Below, piece after piece: positions 19,748 through 30,300 of a stretch of 64,000 nucleotides of DNA (position 1 is the first letter of the stretch; each line of letters begins with the position of its first letter). Under the pieces are notes generated by a model. The model did not search any database. It saw nothing but the letters and a program-made list of their open reading frames with translations, and was not told the origin of the DNA. This DNA comes from a virus: positions 47,922 through 111,921 of the IMG/VR virus record IMGVR_UViG_3300027763_000037. One strand, 5' to 3'. A program made the translations under genes and the position numbers.

Positions 19748-20269
19748 CTAGTCTGATTTGTGCCAGTCGTAGTCGATGATCATCTTATTCCCCGCATATG
19801 TTCTGGCTGTTCCAAAATCAATGATATCTCTTACTTCTTCTAGTTGATAGATCTTAAAATGATGAAAGAATACAGGCTTAGATTCTGCTGACCATAGTCC
19901 TACATTTTCTCTTGCCCAGTTGTTAATTTCTTCTGCAGACTCATCTCCAGAGTCTAGTAGGTCGCTAACATACTGCTGGATGTGAACCATTTGCTCCTGT
20001 GGAAGCATTGTTGCATTACCTGTAGCATAAAAGTAGTATAAGACCTGCTCACACTTTATATGTGGAAATGGGCCTCTACGCATTCTAAACATTCTGTCAT
20101 ATACCGCAAAAAGTCCATTGCTGTTTGGAAAAGTCTGTGTCAAAGAGTCAATGTCTGTTGGAAGAGTTGGAAAGAAATATGTTGCCTCTCCAGTTCCAAA
20201 TCTTTCATCTATCTTTGCTGCAAGATACTTATTGATTATACTTGGTGGATGATGTATTAGTGCTGACAT
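19748..20269 (-). CDS. Putative tail terminator protein
   Basis: 173 residues located between a tail-completion-like gene and the major tail protein, the usual place of the tail terminator. Sequence features include HPPSIINKYLAAKIDERFG at the N-terminus and QVLYYFYATGNATMLPQEQM in the middle. It is coupled by TAATG to the upstream gene. The assignment is by synteny. Confidence 0.55.
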   Translation of the reverse strand: MSALIHHPPSIINKYLAAKIDERFGTGEATYFFPTLPTDIDSLTQTFPNSNGLFAVYDRMFRMRRGPFPHIKCEQVLYYFYATGNATMLPQEQMVHIQQYVSDLLDSGDESAEEINNWARENVGLWSAESKPVFFHHFKIYQLEEVRDIIDFGTARTYAGNKMIIDYDWHKSD

Positions 20270-20946
20270 TATTTAACTCCTATCAAACTTGCATTAGCAA
20301 TCCAGCGATACCCTGTTTTTATCCCTTGAGATCTTCCAGACTTGCTTCCTGCTGGCAGATCTTTTTTGTATGCTTTTGGATATTTAAACTGTTTAGATAA
20401 ACCACTTGTTTTTAAAAATGATTGACGGAAATATACTCCAAAGAATTCATTGATTACTTTTTCAAACTGACCCTTTGTTTCTCCTCCAGGATTGGTAACT
20501 ACAACTGGGTTTGATGTAAATATTTGCTCTCCGTCAATATCAAAAGACAGAACGTTTGCTTTCTTTGGCTTAATTGTTACGGGAAGACCTGCTTCCATAA
20601 TCTTTGCTTTGTCAGAAAATGGAACGTTAGAACCTTCTTTTATAGATGTTGATTGGCGTAGATTTGATTTAAAAGAAATTCCAAGAGGACTAATTGTATA
20701 GTCTATGTCAAACAATCTTGCTTTTGGACTACCAGTCAGTGTCCATTCATAAACGTGGTGTAAAAGTTCTGGGGTAACTCTAGCATTTGAATCAATATAC
20801 TGTGAAGCAAGTTCAACAATCTGTGGGGCTAAGTCATTAAATAATTGCGTCTTTCCTTTTTGAACTCCATCTAGAAATCCAAAAGAATAAGACATAATGT
20901 TGTCCATTTCTTTTTTAAATCTTTTACTTTCTGTAGTAACTCTCAT
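20269..20946 (-). CDS. Putative head-tail joining / tail completion protein
   Basis: 225 residues, with the N-terminal helix MRVTTESKRFKKEMDNIMSY, a central beta region and a basic C-terminus (KAYKKDLPAGSKSGRSQG). Position between the putative stopper and terminator genes fits an HK97 gp10-like tail completion protein. ATGA overlap upstream and TAATG overlap downstream show tight coupling. Confidence 0.5.
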   Translation of the reverse strand: MRVTTESKRFKKEMDNIMSYSFGFLDGVQKGKTQLFNDLAPQIVELASQYIDSNARVTPELLHHVYEWTLTGSPKARLFDIDYTISPLGISFKSNLRQSTSIKEGSNVPFSDKAKIMEAGLPVTIKPKKANVLSFDIDGEQIFTSNPVVVTNPGGETKGQFEKVINEFFGVYFRQSFLKTSGLSKQFKYPKAYKKDLPAGSKSGRSQGIKTGYRWIANASLIGVK

Positions 20947-21392
20947 AGGTCACCTGTTTGATTTTCTGATCTACGAATAATTATTCTATAGTATTCAATA
21001 CTGCCAAAGGCTCCAGTTACAGGTTCAAATGTTGCAATTTCAAATAGTGTTGGCTTTCCAACTCTCGGTCCAGATGTTTCAAGAAATATTCTGTTTCCAG
21101 TTTGATCCGAAATATCTGTAAGCAATATGTTTGTCATTGCCTGAGCATCTTCTCTGCTTGAAAAACGAATATCGCTTTTTGTTCTTCCAACCAGAATTGA
21201 GTTTGTTGTTATGTTTACATTAGGCTTAACTTCTTCTTTAAATGCTGATCCGCCAGATGTGAAGTTGCAGGCTACTGTTCTGTCTAATATCCATTGCTTT
21301 TTAATTGCTCCATAATTTCCTTGCTCAACTATTGGGTAGTATAAAGACGCTTGCATTGGAAACATGAAGTCTGGATCTTCGCACACGGCCAT
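20943..21392 (-). CDS. Putative head-tail stopper protein
   Basis: 149 residues, beta-rich, containing FASSREDAQAM-like spacing (actual RFSSREDAQAMTNILLTDIS) and a final YYRIIIRRSENQTGDL. The gene follows the connector-like protein and overlaps its neighbours at both ends. Size and place suit the head completion/stopper protein. No diagnostic motif is visible. Confidence 0.5.
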   Translation of the reverse strand: MAVCEDPDFMFPMQASLYYPIVEQGNYGAIKKQWILDRTVACNFTSGGSAFKEEVKPNVNITTNSILVGRTKSDIRFSSREDAQAMTNILLTDISDQTGNRIFLETSGPRVGKPTLFEIATFEPVTGAFGSIEYYRIIIRRSENQTGDL

Positions 21393-22285
21393 TATAAAAC
21401 CCCAATTTTTTTAATAGACTTAGCATACTTTGAAAGTATCTTGTCTACAATTATATTTCCTGTTCCCTCAAAAAGACCTTTATCAAATTGTATTTTAAAT
21501 TGGTCTGTATTATATGATGAAATATATCTTTTATAGTAGTCTAATTTTCCACAATCAATATCATGAATTAACATCTCTGTAGCACGTCTTATGTCTGATG
21601 GAACAGTCTCGTATCCGTGCTCAATAACAAATCTATAATCCCAACCTCTTGCAAACCCACGATAAATAAATGTTGTATCAATTGTATCTGATTGTCCAGC
21701 AGGAATAATAATTGGAGCGCCTTCCATTCTGTCAATTAAGTCTGAAGAAGACTCGACAATTGCAGACTTGTCTGGAGTTACAGAATAAGATCTGTCTTCA
21801 ACAAGAACATTATTTTCATATACTGATAAAATTTTCTTTACATTATCCCAGACTGGGACATAGTCAGAACCATTTCCAGATACCTCTAAAACCTTTTTTT
21901 CATAGTAAAATCCATCTTGGATCACTGAATCAATTACTGCTCTTGCAATTTCTTCTTTTAGGGCATACTCAGCAATTTCGGATGCAGTTGTTCCGTTGTC
22001 TTCTGGGTTTGAGTATGGTCTAATTATTTCATAAAACTCTTCGTAAACTAAATTTGTAGCATCAGAACTATCATTGGCAAAAACTTCTACTTTATAGTCA
22101 TTATCATATCTTCCTGAAACTGATGAGGATAGTCTTACTCCTGTTTGAGGATTTGAATATGTTGTTTCTGTTACTGAAAGATCCGCCATATCTATTACTT
22201 TTACAACAAAGTCGTCAGACCCAATTGGCACCAAATAGTGCTCTATAAAAATAACATCATATGGCGGAACTCTCAATATTTCCAT
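21392..22285 (-). CDS. Putative head-tail adaptor/connector
   Basis: 297 residues. The first ~95 residues are beta-rich (VVKVIDMADLSVTETTYSNP) and look like an added Ig-like domain. The rest is more helical, with DIRRATEMLIHDIDCGKLDY near the C-terminus, the type of helical bundle seen in gp6/gp15-like adaptor proteins. It follows the capsid genes and precedes the stopper, coupled by TAATG. The call is by order and partial pattern. Confidence 0.55.
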   Translation of the reverse strand: MEILRVPPYDVIFIEHYLVPIGSDDFVVKVIDMADLSVTETTYSNPQTGVRLSSSVSGRYDNDYKVEVFANDSSDATNLVYEEFYEIIRPYSNPEDNGTTASEIAEYALKEEIARAVIDSVIQDGFYYEKKVLEVSGNGSDYVPVWDNVKKILSVYENNVLVEDRSYSVTPDKSAIVESSSDLIDRMEGAPIIIPAGQSDTIDTTFIYRGFARGWDYRFVIEHGYETVPSDIRRATEMLIHDIDCGKLDYYKRYISSYNTDQFKIQFDKGLFEGTGNIIVDKILSKYAKSIKKIGVL

Positions 22286-22286
22286 A

Positions 22287-22724
22287 TTAGTTTTCCAATG
22301 CTGCTTTTAGTTCATCTGGTGTTGCAAGTCTAATATGATCACGAGACAACCACTTATCAGCAGCAGCCTTAGTAACAATATTAAATCCACGATAAACCTT
22401 GCCAGCCTCTGGCCATGAAACATTTCTTGTAGAATGAATTGCGACCTTGTCAGAATTATCAGCCTTTGGAGCGTCTGATGGCTTTGGACCATCTGCTGCC
22501 ATTGAACCAATAGCACCACTCTTTAGAAAGCCTAGGGCCTGATCAGGAGCCTTTGGGGCCTCTGCTACAACTGGTGTTGGATCTTCAACAGGAAGAGTTC
22601 TTGGCTCTACCGCAATTTCTACAACTGGTGTTTCTACAACCTCTGGTGCTGGAGTTTCTACAACTTCTTCTACTGGAAGAACTGTTGAATCTTCTGTTAC
22701 GTTTTCATTAAAATTATTTTCCAT
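22287..22724 (-). CDS. Small head-associated protein, Pro/Val/Glu-rich
   Basis: 145 residues. Residues 1-70 are low complexity (repeated VVETPAPEVVETPVVE), then comes a compact C-terminal segment ending WLSRDHIRLATPDELKAALE. It has a clear AAGGAGG ribosome site and a GATATAAT -10 upstream and follows the major capsid gene. A capsid decoration or head-completion role is possible; the family is not recognised. Confidence 0.6.
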   Translation of the reverse strand: MENNFNENVTEDSTVLPVEEVVETPAPEVVETPVVEIAVEPRTLPVEDPTPVVAEAPKAPDQALGFLKSGAIGSMAADGPKPSDAPKADNSDKVAIHSTRNVSWPEAGKVYRGFNIVTKAAADKWLSRDHIRLATPDELKAALEN

Positions 22725-22763
22725 TATATCCTCCTTGTTTGTATTATATCATTAAAGTATTAA

Positions 22764-22793
22764 GGGGGACAGGAGAGTGAACTCCCGCCCCCC
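22764..22793 (-). terminator. Strong hairpin after the major capsid gene
   Basis: On the minus strand GGGGGCGGGAG, a TTCA loop and CTCTCCTGTCCCCC form a long GC-rich stem 20-50 bases after the capsid stop. It is followed by TTAATACTTT rather than a pure T run. It probably terminates or stabilises the capsid message. Confidence 0.75.
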
Positions 22794-22814
22794 ATTAAAG
22801 GTACTGTTTACAGA

Positions 22815-23945
22815 TTACTCTGCTGCAGCGTCAGCGAATGCGATTGCATCCTCTTCTTCCCACTGAATACCAAAGCGGACGAATACTGTGTACTCAATTG
22901 TGTCCTTCTTTGCTACGTATTCACGGTTTACAGTGATGTCACGCTGGAATCCCCATACACGGTTTGCAGGGAATGTCAAGTCGATATAGCCTGCTGGGTA
23001 GTAAGGAACTTCCTGAACTTCAATTCCGAGAACACGTGTTGTACGTGCTCCACCGAATGTCTGTCCGATACCATCAAGGTATGACTGGCGGTTTGCCTGG
23101 GTTGATCCTGGCATCTGGCCTGCAAATGCTTCTGCAACTGCATCAGCAAGGGTACCGTTATTCTTAACGATTCCTCCGAATGCATCTGTACCTGCGTAGA
23201 ACTTAAGATTGTTCTTAAGTGCACGGTACTTACGTGGCATTGCATTGATGATGCCCTGCATTACATCAGGTGTCCAAGCATTATCTGCTACGGTTACTAC
23301 TGACTCATGTGCATCTCCGTTTGTCTTTACCTTCTTGATAAAGCCTGGCATGATTGACAAGAATGCTCCTGTTGCACCATCACCATTGATAGCGAGATCT
23401 TCGATATCATTTGCGAATGCGTTGGTCATCAAGCGTACTAAGTGATCTTCTAGAGCGTCACCTTCTACACCATCTTCCAATGATTCTGCTGTTACTTCCC
23501 AATCAAGACGAATCTTCTTGGTAGTAAGTTCGACCTTAGAGAATGTTGCACCTGTGTTTGTGTAGTTACCAACTGCTTGCGCTGCTGCTCTGATTACACG
23601 CTCACCGACGTTTACCTTCTCAAGTTCCATAGAATTAGCCTTCATTGTTACACGACGGCCATCCTTTGCTAATACTGTTGCATCCCAAACATAGTCGATA
23701 AAACGACGTGCCTGCTCGGGGCGCAAAATTCCAGAAGCCGCTGAACCACTAGGGTTAACAGCATTTGCTCCGCTTGTTGATCCAAGAGTTGCTGTTGGAA
23801 TATTACCAAGTGTCGATGCACCTGGATCTGTTACTCCACCAACACCACCTGATGCGAAAGCACCTTGACCCTGGTAAAGTCCTGGTGCTGTTGCACCTAG
23901 ATCTCCTGCAGCGCCTGGCTGGTTTTTGATTATTTCTTCTGACAT
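22815..23945 (-). CDS. Major capsid protein (HK97 fold)
   Basis: 376 residues with start MSEEIIKNQ chosen because AGGAGGTGACAAT precedes it; a longer reading from 23972 lacks a site. The first ~65 residues are Gly/Ala/Ser-rich, then LRPEQARRFIDYVWDATVL begins the folded part. VELTTKKIRLDWEVTAESLE followed by LVRLMTNAFANDIEDLAING is the characteristic E-loop/spine-helix region of actinophage HK97-type capsids. The C-terminus ends in an acidic EEEDAIAFADAAAE. It follows the protease gene by 23 bases and is followed by a strong terminator. Confidence 0.9.
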   Translation of the reverse strand: MSEEIIKNQPGAAGDLGATAPGLYQGQGAFASGGVGGVTDPGASTLGNIPTATLGSTSGANAVNPSGSAASGILRPEQARRFIDYVWDATVLAKDGRRVTMKANSMELEKVNVGERVIRAAAQAVGNYTNTGATFSKVELTTKKIRLDWEVTAESLEDGVEGDALEDHLVRLMTNAFANDIEDLAINGDGATGAFLSIMPGFIKKVKTNGDAHESVVTVADNAWTPDVMQGIINAMPRKYRALKNNLKFYAGTDAFGGIVKNNGTLADAVAEAFAGQMPGSTQANRQSYLDGIGQTFGGARTTRVLGIEVQEVPYYPAGYIDLTFPANRVWGFQRDITVNREYVAKKDTIEYTVFVRFGIQWEEEDAIAFADAAAE

Positions 23946-23968
23946 ATTGTCACCTCCTAGTGATTTGT

Positions 23969-25309
23969 TCATTTGAATAGATCGGCTGTTTTGAGGAAAC
24001 TACCGCCCCATAGGGATTTTTCAACCATTTCAGGTTGAGACTGAAAGATATCGCCGATATCTCCAGACTTTCGGAATGCGGTTTCTGCTTCCACAGCGTC
24101 TACTCGTTTTCCAAATTCATTAAATTCACCTGAAACTGCTGCAATATCTTTTGCAACTGCTTCAAACGAACTCTTTACTGTATCAACATCTACCTTTGAA
24201 GACTTAAGAAGTTCTACTTCTGCTTGCAAAGACTTAACTGTTGACAATAGATCGCTAAAGGCTGATGTTAGATTATTCTTGATTTCGGTAATTGCTTCAG
24301 CAACTACGTCATCTGACTTAGATACATCTGCGTCTGCGTCTGCTACTTCTTCAACTGTTTCTGCAACTGGTGCTTCTTCAGTCTCTGCTGCTGGTGCTTC
24401 ATCTGATTTAACAACATCTGTTGTTTCAATCTCTTCTGCTTTTGCAACCTCTTCTGTAACTTCTTCAACCACGGCATCTGCCTCTGGAGCGACCACAACA
24501 TCTTCAACTACATCAGTCTTTTCAACTTTTGCTTTTGCTTTTGTCATAGGACTTACCTCCTTGTTAATCTTAGAAGTATTAATGCCTTTAGCACTATCAA
24601 CTAAGAATTTTATCATTTCTATTTTTTCATTATCCGTTTTTTCAACGAACCCTATATTTTCCATTGCTTCTCCAGAAGTTGGGCTGACTTCGGATTCATT
24701 TTCTGAAACCATAACGATACCAGATTCTTTATCATAAAAAACATTTTCTAATACTGTTTCATCTGCTTTAATAACATCTACGCCATCAACTTTTTCAACA
24801 GAAACAATATTTGCAAATTGATTTGCTGGTGAATCTACAAGACTTAACTCTACCAAATCATATTGCTTAATAATTCTAATTTGTGTGTCTGACTTTTCAT
24901 CATATCCGTCATCCCACTTATTCATTCTTCCGCCAATAGAAAAACCAGCAAGAGTTCCATCTAGAACTTTTTCCCAAGTATCTTGTGCACCCTTTGAAAC
25001 ATATGCAGATACAAATACTCCATTATAGAATTTCTTTGTTTCTGGATCAAAGTATTTTTCTGCTTTGAAGTCTACCATCTTGCCTACTGCTAATGGCTGA
25101 TGCATTTCTCTAATGTTCCCACGGAATTTTGCAAATGCTTCCATAGATGCTTCTGCTGTTACAATATCATTTTGCTTATCAATGTTATCAAGGGACGCAA
25201 AACCAGATACGGTACGTCGCTCTTTGTCTACCTTGCTAAAAGGCATTGAAAGACGCAGATTGTCCCCATCTGAATTCCAATGGGCCTTGGATATATTGCT
25301 CACCATCAT
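23969..25309 (-). CDS. Prohead protease with C-terminal scaffold-like region
   Basis: 446 residues from ATG 25309 (MMVSNIS), preceded by AAAAGGGG; an upstream ATG at 25330 lacks a site. Residues ~1-165 match the HK97 prohead protease family (RRTVSGFASLDNIDKQNDIV; catalytic His in REMHQP; catalytic Ser in GTLAGFSIGGRM; ELSLVDSPANQFA). From ~230 on the protein is an acidic Ala/Val/Glu/Asp repeat (many EVA/TVEEVADA blocks) and then a coiled coil, which fits a fused scaffolding domain. Cleavage of scaffold and capsid N-terminus is its likely role. Confidence 0.85.
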   Translation of the reverse strand: MMVSNISKAHWNSDGDNLRLSMPFSKVDKERRTVSGFASLDNIDKQNDIVTAEASMEAFAKFRGNIREMHQPLAVGKMVDFKAEKYFDPETKKFYNGVFVSAYVSKGAQDTWEKVLDGTLAGFSIGGRMNKWDDGYDEKSDTQIRIIKQYDLVELSLVDSPANQFANIVSVEKVDGVDVIKADETVLENVFYDKESGIVMVSENESEVSPTSGEAMENIGFVEKTDNEKIEMIKFLVDSAKGINTSKINKEVSPMTKAKAKVEKTDVVEDVVVAPEADAVVEEVTEEVAKAEEIETTDVVKSDEAPAAETEEAPVAETVEEVADADADVSKSDDVVAEAITEIKNNLTSAFSDLLSTVKSLQAEVELLKSSKVDVDTVKSSFEAVAKDIAAVSGEFNEFGKRVDAVEAETAFRKSGDIGDIFQSQPEMVEKSLWGGSFLKTADLFK

Positions 25310-25358
25310 ATTATAAACCCCTTTTAACAATTATATCACAATGTGGACAAATCGGGCA

Positions 25359-26954
25359 TTAGGGAGTTTTTCTTCCCTCTCCCTTTGGGCCTCTTCCAGC
25401 AACTGTTGATGTGCTGTCTGAATTATTATTTGTTCGTTCCGAATCTCTTGCTCTTGTTGTATTTGCCTCTGCTGCTGCAGCAGGCTTGAGTTCAAGAACT
25501 TCATCTCCACCCTCACGCTGTGGCATATCAAGAACAACACGTGCCTCATTTGGAGTAATGATTTGATTTTTGACATAGCGTTCAAGAATTTGAGACTGAG
25601 CAATTTCATCTGTAAGGGTGAGTTCATTAAATGCAAACTCAAGAATATCTGTCTTTTCTCTAATGACTTTATTGATCATTTTCTCAAGTTGTCGCTGGGC
25701 TGGTCTTGCTACCTGCTCCTTAAAGGTGCGATCCTGTGCAAGTGCTGCTGCAATAGATCCAGAATCGCCACCTCCAAGTTTAGATAGTGGCACTTGATGT
25801 GCTACCAGGATATCATCACGGTTTTGTTTACGATACTCTTTAAATGAGCCGTCTTGTATACCGTCTTCGATGGGATCCATCTTGAATTCAACTTTATTTG
25901 TATCGCTATCTCCTGGTAGTGGAATATATAGCGTTCTGTGTGATTGACCTTTTAGACTTGTCTGTAAGAATCTAAACATCTTATCTTCTGCGTCACTTGA
26001 TAGTTTAGCACCCTTTAAAGTAATAACATATCTTGGCACTGCCTTGTTAGCAAAATAATCAATATTGTACTGAGACGCAAGAGAATCTCCATGTAGAGAA
26101 TTTATTGCAGACATAATATCTGGCACACCATAAAATGTATTTAGTGGTGAGTATTGTTTAAAATGAATAATCTCATTTGGTCTTGCATCTGTAGTTAATG
26201 GATTCTGATTCTTTGCACCAAAGTTACGGAAGTAAACAATCTTATTTCCAATAATCTGAACATATCCATCTTTAATTCTTCTAACTCTCATAGTTGTGGA
26301 AGGAATATGTCCTACATATCCAATCTCTCCACGAATAGTTCTGCCAATTTCTAGATATCCGTTACCTGTAGACTGTAGATCTGTGTAAACCTTTTCCATT
26401 GTTGCAGTAAAAGAATCGTCATCATTTAATGACTCTAGCCAGTCTCTTACTTCAATCTTTGCTCTTTCAATTCTCTTACGTGCTTTTTGTGTAGCACTGT
26501 TATCTTCTGAAGATTCAAGCCTTAACATTGTTCTTGGAGAAACCTTGAACTCATATCCAAGTCCAACAATGTTTTCTACCTTGGCATCGATTGCTGCGTG
26601 GTTTGCAAATGATGTGTCATAGTAGTTTGCCAATTCATAAAGGTTCCATGGTGGTGTGATAACATCAAACATTCCGTAGCCGTTTACATATACTAGGCCT
26701 GGGTTTATTTCTTTTGACTGTGCTCCGTCAATACCGCTTTTTCCAGCAAGTGCTGCAGTTGTATATTGCGTTGTTGGCTCAACCATCTTTGTTGAAGATC
26801 TGCTTATGCGTCTTTTAAAATTTGCCTCTAGTCCGTCAAGGCCTTTTAGAGTATCCCAGTTTCCGTTAAAAGGATCTGATTTTGAAAACAAGTCTTCTGT
26901 TCTATTTGATTCATCAATACTTGCTCCGATGATGTATTCGTTATCTTCTGACAT
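25359..26954 (-). CDS. Portal protein
   Basis: 531 residues. ANYYDTSFANHAAIDAKVEN, GNGYLEIGRTIRGEIGYVGH and YGVPDIMSAINSLHGDSLAS are typical of the HK97-like phage portal family (PBSX-type), and HQVPLSKLGGGDSGSIAAAL marks the stem/crown region. The C-terminus is low complexity and polar. It sits directly upstream of the protease and capsid genes and shares a base with the stop of the preceding gene. The portal forms the dodecameric DNA entry channel. Confidence 0.88.
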   Translation of the reverse strand: MSEDNEYIIGASIDESNRTEDLFSKSDPFNGNWDTLKGLDGLEANFKRRISRSSTKMVEPTTQYTTAALAGKSGIDGAQSKEINPGLVYVNGYGMFDVITPPWNLYELANYYDTSFANHAAIDAKVENIVGLGYEFKVSPRTMLRLESSEDNSATQKARKRIERAKIEVRDWLESLNDDDSFTATMEKVYTDLQSTGNGYLEIGRTIRGEIGYVGHIPSTTMRVRRIKDGYVQIIGNKIVYFRNFGAKNQNPLTTDARPNEIIHFKQYSPLNTFYGVPDIMSAINSLHGDSLASQYNIDYFANKAVPRYVITLKGAKLSSDAEDKMFRFLQTSLKGQSHRTLYIPLPGDSDTNKVEFKMDPIEDGIQDGSFKEYRKQNRDDILVAHQVPLSKLGGGDSGSIAAALAQDRTFKEQVARPAQRQLEKMINKVIREKTDILEFAFNELTLTDEIAQSQILERYVKNQIITPNEARVVLDMPQREGGDEVLELKPAAAAEANTTRARDSERTNNNSDSTSTVAGRGPKGEGRKTP

Positions 26955-27340
26955 TAGTCTTCCTCTCCATAAAGAGCGATTGTGTCTTTGGCTGCTTGAA
27001 CAGCACCAAGATCGTTTAGGTTTGGAAGAAGTCCAGACTTCATACGATCTACTTGTTCAGAATATTCTTCTTCTGAAACCCTTGTTAACCCTGGAACAAA
27101 TACGCAAGTTCCGTCTCCTGGATCTCCGTAATGCATTGCAGTCTTTTTTAGTTCTGCCATTCTAGATATATCATTCTTATCTGAAGGAATGTTAAGCACA
27201 GAGCCATTCCCGTCTGTAAACCATTTTCCATTTGCCTTTTTGTATACATATAAACCCCAGTCATAGTTCTTTTCAATGACTTGGCGTCTTACATTCTTTA
27301 CAATTGGTTGACCAGTTTTTGGGTCTATTAGTGAATCCAT
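26954..27340 (-). CDS. Conserved-looking head operon protein of unknown function
   Basis: 128 residues from the ATG at 27340 (MDSLIDPKTGQPIVKN); a GTG six bases further up is an alternative. It contains MHYGDPGDGTCVFVPGLTRV and an acidic C-terminus. A TATACT hexamer lies seven bases before the ATG, so the message has at most a one-base leader. The stop overlaps the portal start. Its place before the portal could suit a packaging accessory, but there is no terminase motif. Confidence 0.6.
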   Translation of the reverse strand: MDSLIDPKTGQPIVKNVRRQVIEKNYDWGLYVYKKANGKWFTDGNGSVLNIPSDKNDISRMAELKKTAMHYGDPGDGTCVFVPGLTRVSEEEYSEQVDRMKSGLLPNLNDLGAVQAAKDTIALYGEED

Positions 27341-27347
27341 AACCACA

Positions 27348-27353
27348 AGTATA
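27348..27353 (-). promoter_or_regulatory. Near-leaderless promoter of pre-portal gene
   Basis: Minus strand TATGGTATACT followed by TGTGGTT and ATG. The predicted RNA start is within one base of the start codon. This promoter would drive the pre-portal gene, portal, protease and capsid. Confidence 0.5.
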
Positions 27354-27358
27354 CCATA

Positions 27359-30300
27359 CTAGATTGCACTTAGGGTTTGCGCTGACCAGCCTACATCCGT
27401 AGAAATGAAATAATCATAATCTTTTAACGTAAACATGGAATCTGAATCAATAATAACCTTATTTGTTCCAACATAACTCTTATAAATATCAGAAGGGTCT
27501 ACTCCGTAGTAAGATTTTGAAGAAAGGACAAGAACTCCGTTCCATAATGCTGGGTACCAGAAAGTCCATGGGTACTCTCCTTGGGGAGAATATCTAACTC
27601 TAAACCAAAGTCTTTTATTAGTCTTTTGAACTTCCTGTAAGTTTGTTGACTGATAATAAGAAATTGTATTCATCATTAGTGGACCGTTAATATGAAGATA
27701 TCCAGTTGTACCATAAAAGTATAGTAACTCTGGAAACGATATGCCAAGGAAAGACCATTCATCTATTGATATGACTGGATTTGATACAAGTGCTCCATTA
27801 AGGTAAAAACCAACTCCATTTTCAAGCGCTCCAGTTTTTGCATTTATAGCGTAGATCTTTGCACGTGTACCATCAGGGTTGTTTGCAACAAGGTAAAACT
27901 TAATATGCTTATTTGAAGATTTTATCTCAAATATCTCAACTTCAGAAAATGGGAATGTGTCGTCTGAATATTTGATGCATGCCTGTAAAACCATTAAGTT
28001 ATAATCTAAAGATTTTGTCTGATTAAGTGGTATAGATATGCCACGGTTGATACTTGGGTTGTTTTGCCCTCTTAGTTCTATTCCGCTTCTTTTTGTCAAA
28101 TAAAGATATGGCGAACTTCCTTTGTAAATAGAAAATGGATTATTAGACTTATAATCATAATAACTTCCAGTCTTTGTATAAGGATACATGGGTATTCCAA
28201 ATCTTGTTCCTACAGCGTTAGGAGATGTATCATTTAATGCTTGAGAAGAATACTGCAAAAACTTAATCATTGGCTTTTTTATTTTTGCATCTTTAATAAA
28301 AAAATCAATATGAGTAACAATGGACACATCATTGACATTAGATGATTTTGGAGGATAAATAATTGAATTATTTACAACTTCATATTTTGTATTTATCCAA
28401 TTTGTTTCTGGATAAACTATTCCATCTTTAGGGACTGACTGTGTATTTTCAAAAAATAAGTCAGGCTGATTATAAGAAGATGCTGAAAACTTAAAAGAAA
28501 TATAAGACTTGACTATAGATTTGCTAGTATCATAAGTATATGTTTTTACTGAGTTATTCTTTAAATCATCGTAGTCATCATAGCCAGTATAAAGATGATT
28601 ATCTAAAGAAGAATATTTTTGTGATGTTGGAATTGAGTATTTTTCATATAAAGATTTTATTGTTTTTGTTGTTCCTTCTATAAAAACTGTATCACCATAT
28701 TTCCACGATCCTCCTGAAGTATCGCTTTCTTTTAATTTTTGAGGTGAGTCATAGTCTAAATTAAACTGAATAAAGTCAAGATTATAATACTCATCTCCTT
28801 TTGCGTCTTTTACATATGTTGCTAAATTAGACAAAGGAACTGAATCTTCCCAGTATGAATTTATATCTAGTCCAAGCCTTAAAATGCCAAAATCTTCTTT
28901 TGGAAGCAAGGTGCAACTTGCCATGTGAGTTAAAAGACTATCGTTAATAAATGATGAAGCATTTCCTCCATCGTTAATATAGTCAAAATATCCAGACTGG
29001 CTACCAAAGTATTTGTCTCCTCCATCTAGTTCTACACTAGAAGGAAATGTTGCAAAAACATCTTCATAGTCTATTGGAAGTCCAGTTTCATTAAACAAAT
29101 GCTTAATTTTTAAAGCATTTCTTGCATTGCAAAATCCAACAGTATATATGTTTCCAGAGAATGTTTGATCAAATGACTTTGTTCCACCTATATAAATTGA
29201 AAGAGATCCAATATTGCCAAAAAATGAAGAAACATTTTGTGCATAGTAGTCAGATAAAACTCTGAGATCTATCCCTGCTGAAAAGATATCATTTACTAAT
29301 ATGTTTTTTGGTGATAGATAAATTATATCTTCCTGCCCACCATAAAACAAAGTATATTTTAATTTAAGATCAACTATGTCTATTGAAAAATAATTTCCAG
29401 AAATTTCATCAACAATTCTAATTAATGACTGAGTTCCTTCTAAAGACTTTGCCTTAAATACTCCATAGATTATGCTGACTTCCTCATTTAAAAAACTTAA
29501 GTTGTTGTATCTTAAATATCCATTTTCTGAAGACCAACTTGTTATAGGCCTAAATGTGATAAAATTTTCAAATTCATTTTGAATTGCCAAGCAAGCAGAA
29601 AAAAGATCAGACTCTGTTTTACTTGACAAAATAATTTCTGGTAAAGGATATTCTGGAACAGTCAACTTATTTTTATCAATAGAAACATTATTGCCAATTC
29701 CTTGCGACCAAGTACCAAGAGAGGGGTACGAATAGTTATTAGCATAATTAGCAAAAGCATAATCTATGTAAACAGAAGAACCGCTATAGGCTGTATTGAT
29801 ATTTTCTGGAAACTCTACGCCTTGACCATAGATAAATCGTATCTTGCCTAGTTGATCAGAGATTTCATATGGATAGAGTCCAACGCAGTCAATTGATATA
29901 TTTGGGATATCTTGGTGTGCATAAAAGCCAATCCAATCTTGATCTTTTGAGTTTGAGTCAAGTTTATTTTGTGGTACGTAGTTATTTTCTGTTAATTGAA
30001 AATCTATAACTTTTTCTCCATTTAGAGATAATGTCGTTCTGCTCTTACTAACATATAAATGAAATAGCATAGGTCTTCCCCACTCAGCAACATAGTGTGT
30101 TTGATAGTTATCCCCAACCTTAAGACCTACAAAGTTTCCATCAACATATATTCCGTCTTCTGAGTTTAACGGGCCTACTATTCTTTTCCTATCATAAGTT
30201 TTTGAGTTTACATTAGCCCAAAATTCTAAAGTATATTGTTTATTTTTACCAGACTGATTTAAAAATCCATTTCCTGGCAATATCAAAGATGGATTTTCAT

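Noticed and set aside
24279-24737. 152-codon Ser/Thr-rich plus-strand frame
   Set aside because: Reverse image of the Ala/Val/Glu-rich scaffold part of the protease gene; low complexity and no start signals.
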